A DNA stretch of 7,386 nt from Thermoleophilia bacterium UBA5186 (GTDB lineage Bacteria > Actinomycetota > Thermoleophilia > Gaiellales > Gaiellaceae). Below the pieces are notes generated by a model. It was not told where the DNA came from and ran no database searches. It saw only the letters and a list, made by a program, of their open reading frames with translations. The stretch lies in NCBI GenBank assembly GCA_002413095.1, contig DHWI01000015.1, forward strand, positions 1 through 7,386, read 5' to 3'. Made by a program: the position numbers and the translations under genes. Below are positions 1 to 6,188 of the stretch, piece by piece (within the stretch, counting starts at the first letter, position 1; each line of letters starts with the position of its first letter).

Positions 1-899
1 TCACCGACCAGACGGCGGCCCATGACCCGCTCACGGGCTACGTCCCCACCGGACTGTCCATCGCCGATGCGGACGAGCTGCGGGCTGCCGATCCCGACGA
101 GTACCTCGGGCGTGCGCGCGAATCGATCGCGGCGCACGTCGAGGGCCTGCTCGAGTACGTCCGAGCCGGGAGCTATGTTTTCGATTATGGCAACAACCTT
201 CGAGGTGAGGCCCGTGAAGCCGGCGTAGCGGAGGCCTTCTCATATCCGGGCTTCGTCCCGGCCTATATCCGGCCGCTCTTCTGCCGCGGCGTCGGCCCCT
301 TCCGGTGGGCGGCGCTCTCGGGCGAGCCGAGCGACATCGCAGCGATCGACGAGGAACTCAAGCGTCTGTTTCCCGACGACGTGCTGCTCCAGCGCTGGCT
401 CGAACTGGCCCCCGAGCGCGTGGCTTTCCAGGGCCTCCCGGCGCGAATCTGCTGGCTCGGCCTCGGCGACCGCGCCCGGGCGGGGCTGGCGATCAACGAG
501 CTCGTGCGCTCGGGTCGCGTCCAGGCGCCCGTGGTGATCGGTCGCGACCATCTCGACTCGGGCTCGGTCGCATCGCCCTTCCGGGAGACCGAGGCGATGC
601 TGGACGGCTCCGACGCGATCGCCGACTGGCCGATCCTCAACGCGCTCCTCAACGTCGCGGCGGGCGCGACGTGGGTCAGCGTCCACCACGGCGGCGGCGT
701 CGGGATCGGCAACTCGATCCACGCCGGGATGGTCGTCCTTGCCGACGGCAGCGACGAGATGGCAGAACGGCTCGAGCGCGTGCTCACGGCAGACCCGGGC
801 ACGGGCGTGATGCGGCACCTCGACGCGGGCTATGCCGAAGCCGTCGAAGCAGCCGCAACCCACGGCCTAGAGCCGCCGATGCGCCCAGCCGGCGCTTGA
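1..899 (+). CDS. hutU: Urocanate hydratase (urocanase), C-terminal part
   Basis: Urocanase (EC 4.2.1.49) adds water to urocanate to give 4-imidazolone-5-propionate, the second step of cytosolic histidine degradation, using tightly bound NAD+. The window opens inside the gene; the reading frame begins at base 3 and runs about 298 codons to TGA at 897-899, roughly the C-terminal half of a family of about 550 residues. Family signatures seen are FDYGNN followed by LRGEA, the [17 protein letters not shown] block (here [16 protein letters not shown]), [10 protein letters not shown] with the conserved cysteine (codon 450-452, the equivalent of the essential Cys of Pseudomonas putida urocanase), [38 protein letters not shown] and DPGTGVMRH. 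One difference is GIGNSIHAG, where many members have an aromatic residue in place of Asn. The stop overlaps the TTG start of hutI, so the two genes are probably one transcript with coupled translation. Confidence 0.97.
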   Translation, partial: TDQTAAHDPLTGYVPTGLSIADADELRAADPDEYLGRARESIAAHVEGLLEYVRAGSYVFDYGNNLRGEAREAGVAEAFSYPGFVPAYIRPLFCRGVGPFRWAALSGEPSDIAAIDEELKRLFPDDVLLQRWLELAPERVAFQGLPARICWLGLGDRARAGLAINELVRSGRVQAPVVIGRDHLDSGSVASPFRETEAMLDGSDAIADWPILNALLNVAAGATWVSVHHGGGVGIGNSIHAGMVVLADGSDEMAERLERVLTADPGTGVMRHLDAGYAEAVEAAATHGLEPPMRPAGA

Positions 900-2134
900 G
901 CGACGCGGGGTCCGAGCCGGAGCGGCTCCTCGTCCGCGACCTCGAGCAGGTGGCGACGCCATCCGGGCGTGACGCTCCGCTGCGGGGAGACGCGCTAGGC
1001 AAAGTCGAGGTGCTCGAAGACGCCTACGTGCTCTGCGAGCGCGAAGAGATCGCAGCTGTGGGCCGCATGCGTGACCTGCCGGCGCTGGCGGAGCCCATCG
1101 AGGAGCTCGACGGGCGCGGGCTCTGCGCGGTCCCCGGCCTCGTGGACTGTCACACGCACGCGTGTTTCGCAGGCGACCGCGTGGATGAGTTCTCGTTGCG
1201 TGCGACCGGTGCGTCGTACGAGGAGCTCCATGCGGCCGGCGGGGGAATCCTCTCGACCGTGCGTGCCACTCGCGCCGCAGGCGAGGGCGGTCTCGTCGCG
1301 GCGGTCGAGCGCCACCGCGACTGGATGCTTCGCGCCGGCACGACGACGTTCGAGGCGAAGTCCGGCTACGGGCTCGACCGCGATATAGAGCTCGCGTCGC
1401 TGCGCGCGATCCGAGCAGTGGGCGGGATCCCGACGTGGCTCGGTGCACACGCGGTTCCCCCGGAGTTCGACGACGCGGACGCATACCTCGACTTCGCGCT
1501 TGCCGACGTGCTCCCGGAGGCCGCGAGGCTGGCCGAAGCCGCGGATGTGTTCCTCGAGCGCGGCGCGTTCGACAGCGCCCAGGCCCGTCGCTACCTCGAA
1601 GCCTGCCGCGCAGCCGGCCTCGCTCTTCGGCTACACGGCGACCAGTTCACGGAGGGCGGTGCCGTTCCCCTCGCGATCGAGCTCGGCGCGCGGTCGGTTG
1701 ACCATCTGGAGGCGACCGGTCCGGAAGGCGTCAGAGCGCTCGGGCAGAGCGGCGTGACCGCGGTGCTCCTGCCCGTGAGCGCGCTCTTCCTCGACCGTCC
1801 GATGCCTCCCGCCCGCGCGCTCGTCGAAGCCGGCGCCGCGGTCGCCATCGCCACCGACTTCAACCCTGGGAGCGCGTTCTGCGAGAGCCTCCCCGTGGTC
1901 TGCTCGCTGGCCTCGACTCAGCTGAAGCTGACCCCGGCGGAGGCGCTCAGCGCGTCCACGGTCAACGCGGCGCACGTCCTCTCCCGGGCGGACCGTGTCG
2001 GGCGGATCGCGCCGGGCTACCGGGCGGATCTGACGCTCCTCGGCGCCCCCGACTGGCGGTACCTCGCGTACCACTTCGGCGGTCCCGTCGTCCACTCGGT
2101 CGTACTGGCGGGCCGCCCACTCGCGTTAGGCTAG
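896..2134 (+). CDS. hutI: Imidazolonepropionase
   Basis: Imidazolonepropionase (EC 3.5.2.7) is a metal-dependent amidohydrolase that opens imidazolone-propionate to N-formimino-L-glutamate, the third step of histidine breakdown. With the TTG start at 896 the protein has 412 residues, close to the usual 400-410. TTG was chosen because the typical N-terminal strand ([13 protein letters not shown]) lies between it and the next in-frame start, GTG at 950, which would cut this strand away; no ATG is nearby. Metal and active-site residues are visible: His86-Thr-His88 in [11 protein letters not shown], Lys155-Ser-Gly-Tyr, His185 in GAHAVPPEF, His247 in HGDQFTEGG, His270 in SVDHLE and Asp321 in [12 protein letters not shown] at 896-899 overlaps the hutU stop and no Shine-Dalgarno sequence precedes it, so translation is probably coupled to hutU. 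The next gene starts only 4 nt after the hutI stop. Confidence 0.96.
   Translation: MSDAGSEPERLLVRDLEQVATPSGRDAPLRGDALGKVEVLEDAYVLCEREEIAAVGRMRDLPALAEPIEELDGRGLCAVPGLVDCHTHACFAGDRVDEFSLRATGASYEELHAAGGGILSTVRATRAAGEGGLVAAVERHRDWMLRAGTTTFEAKSGYGLDRDIELASLRAIRAVGGIPTWLGAHAVPPEFDDADAYLDFALADVLPEAARLAEAADVFLERGAFDSAQARRYLEACRAAGLALRLHGDQFTEGGAVPLAIELGARSVDHLEATGPEGVRALGQSGVTAVLLPVSALFLDRPMPPARALVEAGAAVAIATDFNPGSAFCESLPVVCSLASTQLKLTPAEALSASTVNAAHVLSRADRVGRIAPGYRADLTLLGAPDWRYLAYHFGGPVVHSVVLAGRPLALG
2127..2132 (+). promoter_or_regulatory. Candidate -10 box (TAGGCT) for leaderless transcript
   Basis: TAGGCT fits the TAnnnT -10 pattern common in high-GC actinobacteria. It is followed by exactly 6 nt and then the GTG at 2139, the geometry expected when transcription starts on the first base of the start codon. 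It overlaps the TAG stop of hutI (2132-2134). No clear -35 hexamer is seen. No Shine-Dalgarno precedes the GTG, which agrees with leaderless initiation. This is inferred from sequence only. Confidence 0.45.
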
Positions 2135-2138
2135 GCGC

Positions 2139-2561
2139 GTGCCCACGAGGAAACAGCGGCGGAAGCAGCAGAAAGAACGCCGTCACGAGTACGAGTTCGT
2201 GTACGTCGACGACGAGGGCCGCGAGGTCGAGGTCGATCCGGCAGAGCTCAAAGCCGAGCGCGCGTCGAAGAGCGCCGCGACGGGCCGTTCCTCGCGCCGT
2301 CAACCCGCGCCGCGCGCCCGGAAGATCGTTCAGCCTCCGTCCTTCCAGCGGGTGCTCAAGCGCGGCCTGCTCTTCGCCCCGGTGATGTACGTGACGTTGA
2401 GCCTGATCGGCGCCGGCAAGAAGCTGACCATCCCGGGTCGCTTGCTGCAGACGGCGATGCTCCTCGCGTTCTTCCTGCCGTTCAGCTACGTGATGGACAG
2501 GCTCGCTTGGCGGACGTACCAGCGACGCCTCGGGAACCCGCCGGACGACAGTAAGAGCTAG
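2139..2561 (+). CDS. Small two-helix membrane protein with basic N-terminus, function unknown
   Basis: A 140-residue protein that I do not recognise as a named family. Residues 1-15 are strongly basic (MPTRKQRRKQQKERR), followed by an acidic, tyrosine-rich patch around 17-36 (EYEFVYVDDEGREVEVD) and a basic, Ser/Pro/Ala linker at about 41-66. Two hydrophobic segments follow, at about 77-93 (LLFAPVMYVTLSLIGAG) and 102-119 (LLQTAMLLAFFLPFSYVM), with a short Lys-Lys loop between them. A hairpin membrane protein with both termini in the cytoplasm is likely, because the flanks are rich in Arg and Lys. The GTG start lies 4 nt after hutI and 6 nt after a TAnnnT box, suggesting its own leaderless transcript in addition to any read-through. 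Codon use matches the neighbours. There is no evidence that it belongs to histidine metabolism; position alone is a weak clue. Confidence 0.8.
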   Translation: MPTRKQRRKQQKERRHEYEFVYVDDEGREVEVDPAELKAERASKSAATGRSSRRQPAPRARKIVQPPSFQRVLKRGLLFAPVMYVTLSLIGAGKKLTIPGRLLQTAMLLAFFLPFSYVMDRLAWRTYQRRLGNPPDDSKS

Positions 2562-2905
2562 CCGCCGTCGGGCTCGCGACGTCCGCCACGGTAGTGGCCT
2601 TCGCCGGGCCACGGAGCGAGCACCATCAGGATCCGAGCGCCCTGTTCGGTCGCGACCGAATGCCGCTCCTCGGGATCGAACACGAACATCGTGCCGACCT
2701 CAGCCTCGGTGGTCTCGCCGCCGGCCTCGACCCGCACTCGGCCCTCGACCACGGTGACAAACGCTTGCTCCTTGACCTCGTGCTCGCGCAGCGCCTGGCC
2801 CGGTGCGAGCCCGATCAGGACGGCGCGAGCCTCCCCGGAGTGGAGCACGACCGGCGATCGGCTTCCCTCCGGCGTGTCGATCTCGAGCAGGTTCCAGCTC
2901 CGCAT
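2558..2905 (-). CDS. Single-domain cupin protein
   Basis: A 115-residue protein with the strand-and-turn pattern of a small cupin beta-barrel (Cupin_2 type). Cupin motif 1 is recognisable around residues 34-56 (PGQALREHEVKEQAF, then VVEGRVRV) and motif 2 around 69-85 (VGTMFVFDPEERHSV). The metal site is reduced. In motif 1 the first His is kept (REHEV), but the positions of the second His and the Glu are Val and Ala; in motif 2 the His is kept (ERHSV). It may therefore bind metal differently or act as a non-catalytic binding protein; no substrate can be named. The start is ATG (complement of 2903-2905), with a TAnnnT box 12 nt upstream. It is convergent with the preceding membrane-protein gene and divergent from hisS. 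It ends in a Gly/Arg-rich tail. Confidence 0.85.
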   Translation of the reverse strand: MRSWNLLEIDTPEGSRSPVVLHSGEARAVLIGLAPGQALREHEVKEQAFVTVVEGRVRVEAGGETTEAEVGTMFVFDPEERHSVATEQGARILMVLAPWPGEGHYRGGRREPDGG

Positions 2906-2917
2906 GGCGCGCGCGGC

Positions 2918-2923
2918 ATGCTA
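2918..2923 (-). promoter_or_regulatory. Candidate -10 box (TAGCAT) for the cupin gene
   Basis: On the minus strand TAGCAT fits TAnnnT and ends 12 nt before the cupin ATG, predicting an RNA leader of about 5 nt. No -35 match and no Shine-Dalgarno sequence are evident. Tentative. Confidence 0.3.
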
Positions 2924-2986
2924 CTGCCTCGCACACTGCGGACGATCCGTCACGATTTTGGCGCCTTCTAGTCACGTACACGCGAC

Positions 2987-2998
2987 ACCCGCGCGGGT
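2987..2998. repeat. Perfect 12-bp palindrome in the cupin/hisS divergent region
   Basis: ACCCGCGCGGGT is its own reverse complement and lies in the 160-nt non-coding stretch between the divergent cupin and hisS units, about 50 nt upstream of the hisS-side -10-like box. It could be an operator for a dimeric regulator. GC-rich palindromes also arise by chance in such a genome, so function is only a possibility. Confidence 0.3.
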
Positions 2999-3009
2999 AC
3001 GGTCCCAGA

Positions 3010-3029
3010 AGGGGTCACGGCGGACCCCT
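3010..3029. repeat. Inverted repeat AGGGGTC-N6-GACCCCT
   Basis: Two perfectly complementary 7-nt arms (3010-3016 and 3023-3029) enclose ACGGCG. The element ends 20 nt upstream of the hisS-side -10-like box, so it overlaps or abuts where a -35 region would be. This position suits an operator better than a terminator: no T-run follows and no gene ends here. Confidence 0.4.
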
Positions 3030-3049
3030 GGGGCTCGTTGGGCGGCGGT

Positions 3050-3055
3050 TAGACT
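3050..3055 (+). promoter_or_regulatory. Candidate -10 box (TAGACT) for the leader ORF-hisS-aspS unit
   Basis: TAGACT fits TAnnnT and lies 10 nt before the ATG at 3066. The expected transcript start is about 3062, giving a leader of only a few bases before that ATG. No strong -35 hexamer was found. If this is the main promoter, the message begins practically at the leader ORF, so hisS translation must go through or past it. Confidence 0.4.
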
Positions 3056-3065
3056 CCTCGCCCTG

Positions 3066-3134
3066 ATGCGCGCTGCCGGCCCACGATTCCTGCGTGCTCG
3101 GAACCCGTACGCCGCCGGGCTGCACAGCTCGTGA
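3066..3134 (+). CDS. 22-codon leader ORF overlapping the hisS start
   Basis: A short ORF starting with ATG and encoding a 22-residue basic peptide that begins MRAAGPRF and ends LHSS, with four Arg and a single His at position 20. Its TGA (3132-3134) overlaps the hisS GTG in GTGA, the same junction type as hutU/hutI and hisS/aspS. A TAnnnT box 10 nt upstream would give a nearly leaderless message starting with this ATG. The hisS GTG has no Shine-Dalgarno sequence, so re-initiation by ribosomes finishing the leader is a plausible way to translate hisS. The peptide itself resembles nothing I know, and its sequence may not matter. It could be a chance ORF, but the exact overlap argues for function. 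Confidence 0.45.
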   Translation: MRAAGPRFLRARNPYAAGLHSS

Positions 3135-4366
3135 GCAAGTTCGAGGCGCCGCGCGGAACGCACGACATCCTCCCGCGAGACCAGCCGAACTGGCAGCGGG
3201 TGGCGGAGGAGATGAAGCGCGTCTGCGCTCTGTACGGCTACCGCCGGATCCAGACGCCGGGCTTCGAGGAAACCGAACTCTTCGCCCGCACGTCCGGCAA
3301 GGGATCGGACATCGTCCAGAAGGAGATGTACACGTTCCCGGACCGGGGTGGACGCCAGCTGACGCTCCGACCCGAGGCGACTGCGCCGATCTGCCGCGCC
3401 TACCTCGAGCACGGGCTGCATCGCGAGCCGCAGCCGCAGAAGCTCTACACGATCGCGCCGATGTACCGCTACGACCGTCCGCAGCGCGCACGGTTCCGCG
3501 AGCACTACCAGCTCTCGGTCGAGGCGATCGGCTCCGACGATCCCGCGCTCGACGCCGAAGTGATCCAGCTCTACGTCGAGCTCCTGCGGCGGCTCGGCGT
3601 CACGAACTACGAGCTCCAGCTGAACTCGATCGGCGACGCGAACTGCCGCCCGGCCTACGTCGAGCGCCTGAACGCGTGGCTGGACGAACACGACGCCGAA
3701 CTCGACGCCGAGGCGCGCGCCAAGCGCGAGACGACGCCGCTGCGCGTCTTCGACGTCAAGGACCCGAGCGTCCGCGAGGCGCTCCAGGCCGCGCCGAAGA
3801 TCGGGGAATCGCTCTGTGAGGACTGTGCGCGCCACTTCGCAGCCGTCCTTGCGTATCTCGACGACTACGGCGTCGGCTACACGCTCGAGCCGACGCTCGT
3901 CCGCGGGCTCGACTACTACACCCGCACGACCTTCGAGTTCAAGGACGAAGCGATCGGGGCCAAGGACACGATCTGCGGCGGGGGCCGTTACGACGGGCTG
4001 ATCGAGGAGATCGGCGGATCGCCCACGCCGGGGATCGGCTTCGGCGCAGGAATCGAGCGGCTGCTGATCTCGATGGAGGCGGGAGGCATCGAGGCTTCTC
4101 CTGCAGGAATGGATGTATTCATCGTCATCGGGCGCGGAGGCCCAACTGAGAGGCTGCTACCCATCGTCGCGGAGCTCCGCCGGCTCGGAGTCTCGGCCGA
4201 CATCGATTACGCCGATCGCTCGATCAAGGGTCAGTTGACGTACGCCCAGCGGCTCGGCGCTCGCGCGATCGTGATGTACGAAGGGGAGGAGTCGGTGATT
4301 CGACGCCCCGGGGCCGACGACGAGAGTGTCCCCACGGACGAGCTCGTCGCTAGGTTGAGCCGATGA
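3131..4366 (+). CDS. hisS: Histidyl-tRNA synthetase
   Basis: Class II aminoacyl-tRNA synthetase (EC 6.1.1.21), attaching histidine to tRNA(His) with ATP in the cytosol as a homodimer. The protein has 411 residues, near the usual bacterial size of about 420. The order is: the N-terminal signature PRGTHDILP (7-15); a TLRPEATAPICRAYLE block (78-93); motif 2 around 106-127 (YTIAPMYRYDRPQRARFREHYQ); the His-specific LVRGLDYYTRTTFEF block at 256-270 with Arg258; motif 3 GIGFGAGIERL (301-311); and a C-terminal anticodon-binding domain from about 328. GTG at 3131 is the first usable start and lies just before the RGTHD signature, so the start is secure. There is no Shine-Dalgarno sequence; the start overlaps the stop of a 22-codon leader ORF. 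Its TGA overlaps the aspS ATG (ATGA at 4363-4366), so hisS and aspS are co-transcribed and probably coupled in translation. Confidence 0.97.
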   Translation: MSKFEAPRGTHDILPRDQPNWQRVAEEMKRVCALYGYRRIQTPGFEETELFARTSGKGSDIVQKEMYTFPDRGGRQLTLRPEATAPICRAYLEHGLHREPQPQKLYTIAPMYRYDRPQRARFREHYQLSVEAIGSDDPALDAEVIQLYVELLRRLGVTNYELQLNSIGDANCRPAYVERLNAWLDEHDAELDAEARAKRETTPLRVFDVKDPSVREALQAAPKIGESLCEDCARHFAAVLAYLDDYGVGYTLEPTLVRGLDYYTRTTFEFKDEAIGAKDTICGGGRYDGLIEEIGGSPTPGIGFGAGIERLLISMEAGGIEASPAGMDVFIVIGRGGPTERLLPIVAELRRLGVSADIDYADRSIKGQLTYAQRLGARAIVMYEGEESVIRRPGADDESVPTDELVARLSR

Positions 4367-6102
4367 GCTGGCGCGACCTCTACGCGGGAGATCTCCGGCC
4401 CGAGCACATCGGGCGGCACGTCACCGTCGCAGGCTGGGCGGCGCGACGACGCGACCACGGCGGCCTCGTCTTCGTCGACCTGCGCGACGAGGGCGGCATC
4501 GCGCAGCTCGTCATCAATCCCGAGCGCGCGGCTGAGGCGGCGCAGATCGCGCACGAGGTTCGTACTGAGTCCGTTCTCCAGGCCGAGGGCGAGGTGGTCG
4601 CGCGTGCTCCCGAGGCCGTGAATCCGACCCTGCCGACGGGCGAGATCGAAGTCCAGATCGACCGCCTCGAGATCCTCTCGCGCTCGACGCCGCTCCCGTT
4701 CCAGCTCGACGAGGAGAACGTCGACGAAACTCTCCGCTTCCGCTACCGCTGGATCGACCTGCGCCGCGACCGGCTCCAGCGCAACATCCGCACCCGCGCG
4801 CAGGCCGTCTCGATCATCCGCGACGAGATGGAGTCCGCAGCCTTCGTCGACATCGAGACGCCGATCATGTGGAAGCCGACGCCGGAAGGCGCGCGCGACT
4901 TCCTCGTGCCGACGCGGCTGCAGCCGGGCCGCTTCTTCGCGCTGCCGCAGTCGCCGCAGATCGCGAAGCAGCTCCTCGTCATCTCCGGCTTCGAGCGCTA
5001 CTACCAGATCGCGCGCTGCTTCCGGGACGAGGATCTTCGTGCCGACCGGCTGCAGGAGCTGACGCAGCTCGACGTCGAAATGGCGTTCCCTGACCAGGAG
5101 GTGCTCTTCGCTCTGATGGAGCAGATCGTCGAGCGCATCTGGCGCGAGTGCATCAGCGTCGAGGTCACGCCGCCGTTCCAGCGCCTCAGCTTCGACGAGG
5201 TGGACGCGCGCTACGGTAGCGACAAGCCCGACCTGCGCTTCGGGCTCGAGATCCAGGAGGCGACGGAGCTCACCCGCGGCTCGGAGTTCGGCGTCTTCGC
5301 AAACGCGCCCGCCGTCCGCTATCTCTCGGTGCCGCGCGAGCTGTCGCGGGGGGAGCTCGACAAGCTCGAGGCGATGGCCAAGTCGTGGGGCGCGAAGGGC
5401 CTCGCATACATCGTGTTCCGCGCCGAGGGCGAGGTCTCGTCGCCGATCGCGAAGTTCCTCTCGCCGCAGATCCTCGAGGCCGTCGGCGAGCCGGGGACGA
5501 CGGCGCTCTTCGCCGCCGACGAGCCGCGAATGGTCTCGAAAGTCCTCGGGCTCCTTCGCCTGCACCTCGGCCGCGAGCTCGGGCTGATCGACGAGAGCCG
5601 GTGGGAGTTCCTCTGGGTGACGGACATGCCGCTGTTGCGCTGGGAAGAGGACGACCAGCGGTGGATGGCCGAACACCACCCGTTCACGCGGCCGAACGAC
5701 GAGGGGCTCGCACAGCTCGAGACCGACCCCGGCGCGGCACGCGCGGTCGCCTATGACCTGGTCGGGAACGGCATCGAGCTCGCCGGGGGTTCCTTCAGGA
5801 TCCACGAGCCGAAGCTGCAGGCGACGATCTTCGACTTCCTCGGGATCTCGCCCGAGGAGCAGCGCTCGCGCTTCGGGTTCCTCCTCGACGCGCTCGCGAT
5901 GGGCGCTCCGCCGCACGGCGGGATCGCCTCCGGAATCGACCGGCTGATGATGGCTTTGCTCGCGGAGCCGGCGATCCGCGATACGCAGGCGTTCCCGAAG
6001 AACCAGGTCGGCGTCGACCCGATGACCGGTGCGCCCACTACCGTTTCGGCCGATCAGCTCGCAGAGCTTGGATTGGACGTTGTGGCGGAGGTTCAGGATT
6101 AA
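4363..6102 (+). CDS. aspS: Aspartyl-tRNA synthetase, probably non-discriminating (Asp/Asn)
   Basis: Class IIb synthetase (EC 6.1.1.12 or 6.1.1.23) charging tRNA(Asp) with aspartate. The 579 residues fit the long bacterial type. The order is: N-terminal OB-fold anticodon-binding domain (about 1-105, with GWAARRRDHGG and VDLRD); class II core with TPEGARDFLVP (173-183), ALPQSPQ (193-199) and motif 2 at 217-237 (RCFRDEDLRADR and QELTQLD); a GAD-type insert at about 307-395; motif 3 around 519-527 (GGIASGIDR); and a bacterial C-terminal extension (FPKNQVGVDP). His32 in RRDHGG and Leu90 in NPTLPTGEIEV match the residues reported in non-discriminating bacterial AspRS, whereas E. coli has Leu and Met there. 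The enzyme may therefore also make Asp-tRNA(Asn) for GatCAB; this is inference. The ATG overlaps the hisS stop. An AAGGAGGT sequence overlaps its own TAA. Confidence 0.97.
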   Translation: MSWRDLYAGDLRPEHIGRHVTVAGWAARRRDHGGLVFVDLRDEGGIAQLVINPERAAEAAQIAHEVRTESVLQAEGEVVARAPEAVNPTLPTGEIEVQIDRLEILSRSTPLPFQLDEENVDETLRFRYRWIDLRRDRLQRNIRTRAQAVSIIRDEMESAAFVDIETPIMWKPTPEGARDFLVPTRLQPGRFFALPQSPQIAKQLLVISGFERYYQIARCFRDEDLRADRLQELTQLDVEMAFPDQEVLFALMEQIVERIWRECISVEVTPPFQRLSFDEVDARYGSDKPDLRFGLEIQEATELTRGSEFGVFANAPAVRYLSVPRELSRGELDKLEAMAKSWGAKGLAYIVFRAEGEVSSPIAKFLSPQILEAVGEPGTTALFAADEPRMVSKVLGLLRLHLGRELGLIDESRWEFLWVTDMPLLRWEEDDQRWMAEHHPFTRPNDEGLAQLETDPGAARAVAYDLVGNGIELAGGSFRIHEPKLQATIFDFLGISPEEQRSRFGFLLDALAMGAPPHGGIASGIDRLMMALLAEPAIRDTQAFPKNQVGVDPMTGAPTTVSADQLAELGLDVVAEVQD

Positions 6103-6122
6103 GGAGGTTTTGCCACTCCGCC
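6084..6122 (+). terminator. Possible weak terminator or attenuating hairpin at the end of aspS
   Basis: GGCGGAG (6084-6090) can pair with CTCCGCC (6116-6122), enclosing the aspS stop. GGAG at 6103-6106 can pair instead with the CTCC at 6116-6119, so the two folds compete. The long loop and the absence of a T-run after the stem make classical intrinsic termination doubtful. This is the only stem I see between aspS and the next gene that could end the hisS-aspS message. Confidence 0.25.
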
Positions 6123-6139
6123 GATGAAGGACTGATACT
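6110..6139 (+). promoter_or_regulatory. Candidate sigma70-type promoter for the coiled-coil gene
   Basis: TTGCCA (6110-6115, five of six matches to TTGACA) is followed after 18 nt by GATACT (6134-6139, four of six matches to TATAAT). An overlapping TACTTT (6136-6141) also fits TAnnnT. The expected start is about 6146, giving a leader of about 43 nt. The region is noticeably more AT-rich than its surroundings. This is the best two-box promoter in the window. Confidence 0.45.
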
Positions 6140-6152
6140 TTCGGAAACCCCC

Positions 6153-6185
6153 GCCGGCGCTGCCGGCCAACGGAGAATCGAGGGA
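6153..6185 (+). promoter_or_regulatory. Leader hairpin and ribosome binding site of the coiled-coil gene
   Basis: GCCGGC-GCT-GCCGGC (6153-6167) can form a 6-bp stem with a 3-nt loop in the predicted 5' leader. A purine-rich GAGGGA (6180-6185) just before ATG 6189 is the likely ribosome binding site, with short spacing; GGAG at 6172-6175 is an alternative at longer spacing. Unlike most genes here, this one appears to have a conventional leader. Confidence 0.4.
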
Positions 6186-6188
6186 ACG

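Noticed and set aside
240..863. Minus-strand open frame opposite hutU
   Set aside because: Low-complexity Arg/Ala/Asp-rich shadow of the conserved urocanase frame.
305..895. N-terminal extension of the hutI reading frame (open from 305)
   Set aside because: This stretch lies within hutU in another frame and gives an Arg/Pro/Gly-rich translation without family similarity; the recognisable protein begins near 896.
2985..3064. T-box riboswitch or tRNA before hisS
   Set aside because: No T-box sequence, no T-loop GGTTCRA-type motif and no cloverleaf could be built; the stems seen are short inverted repeats only.
3066..3134. Classical His attenuator peptide
   Set aside because: Only one His codon and no terminator/antiterminator pair downstream, so it is reported as a coupled leader ORF without a claim of histidine sensing.
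2972..3835. Minus-strand open frame over the hisS start
   Set aside because: Shadow of hisS; no motifs, and it crosses the divergent promoter region.
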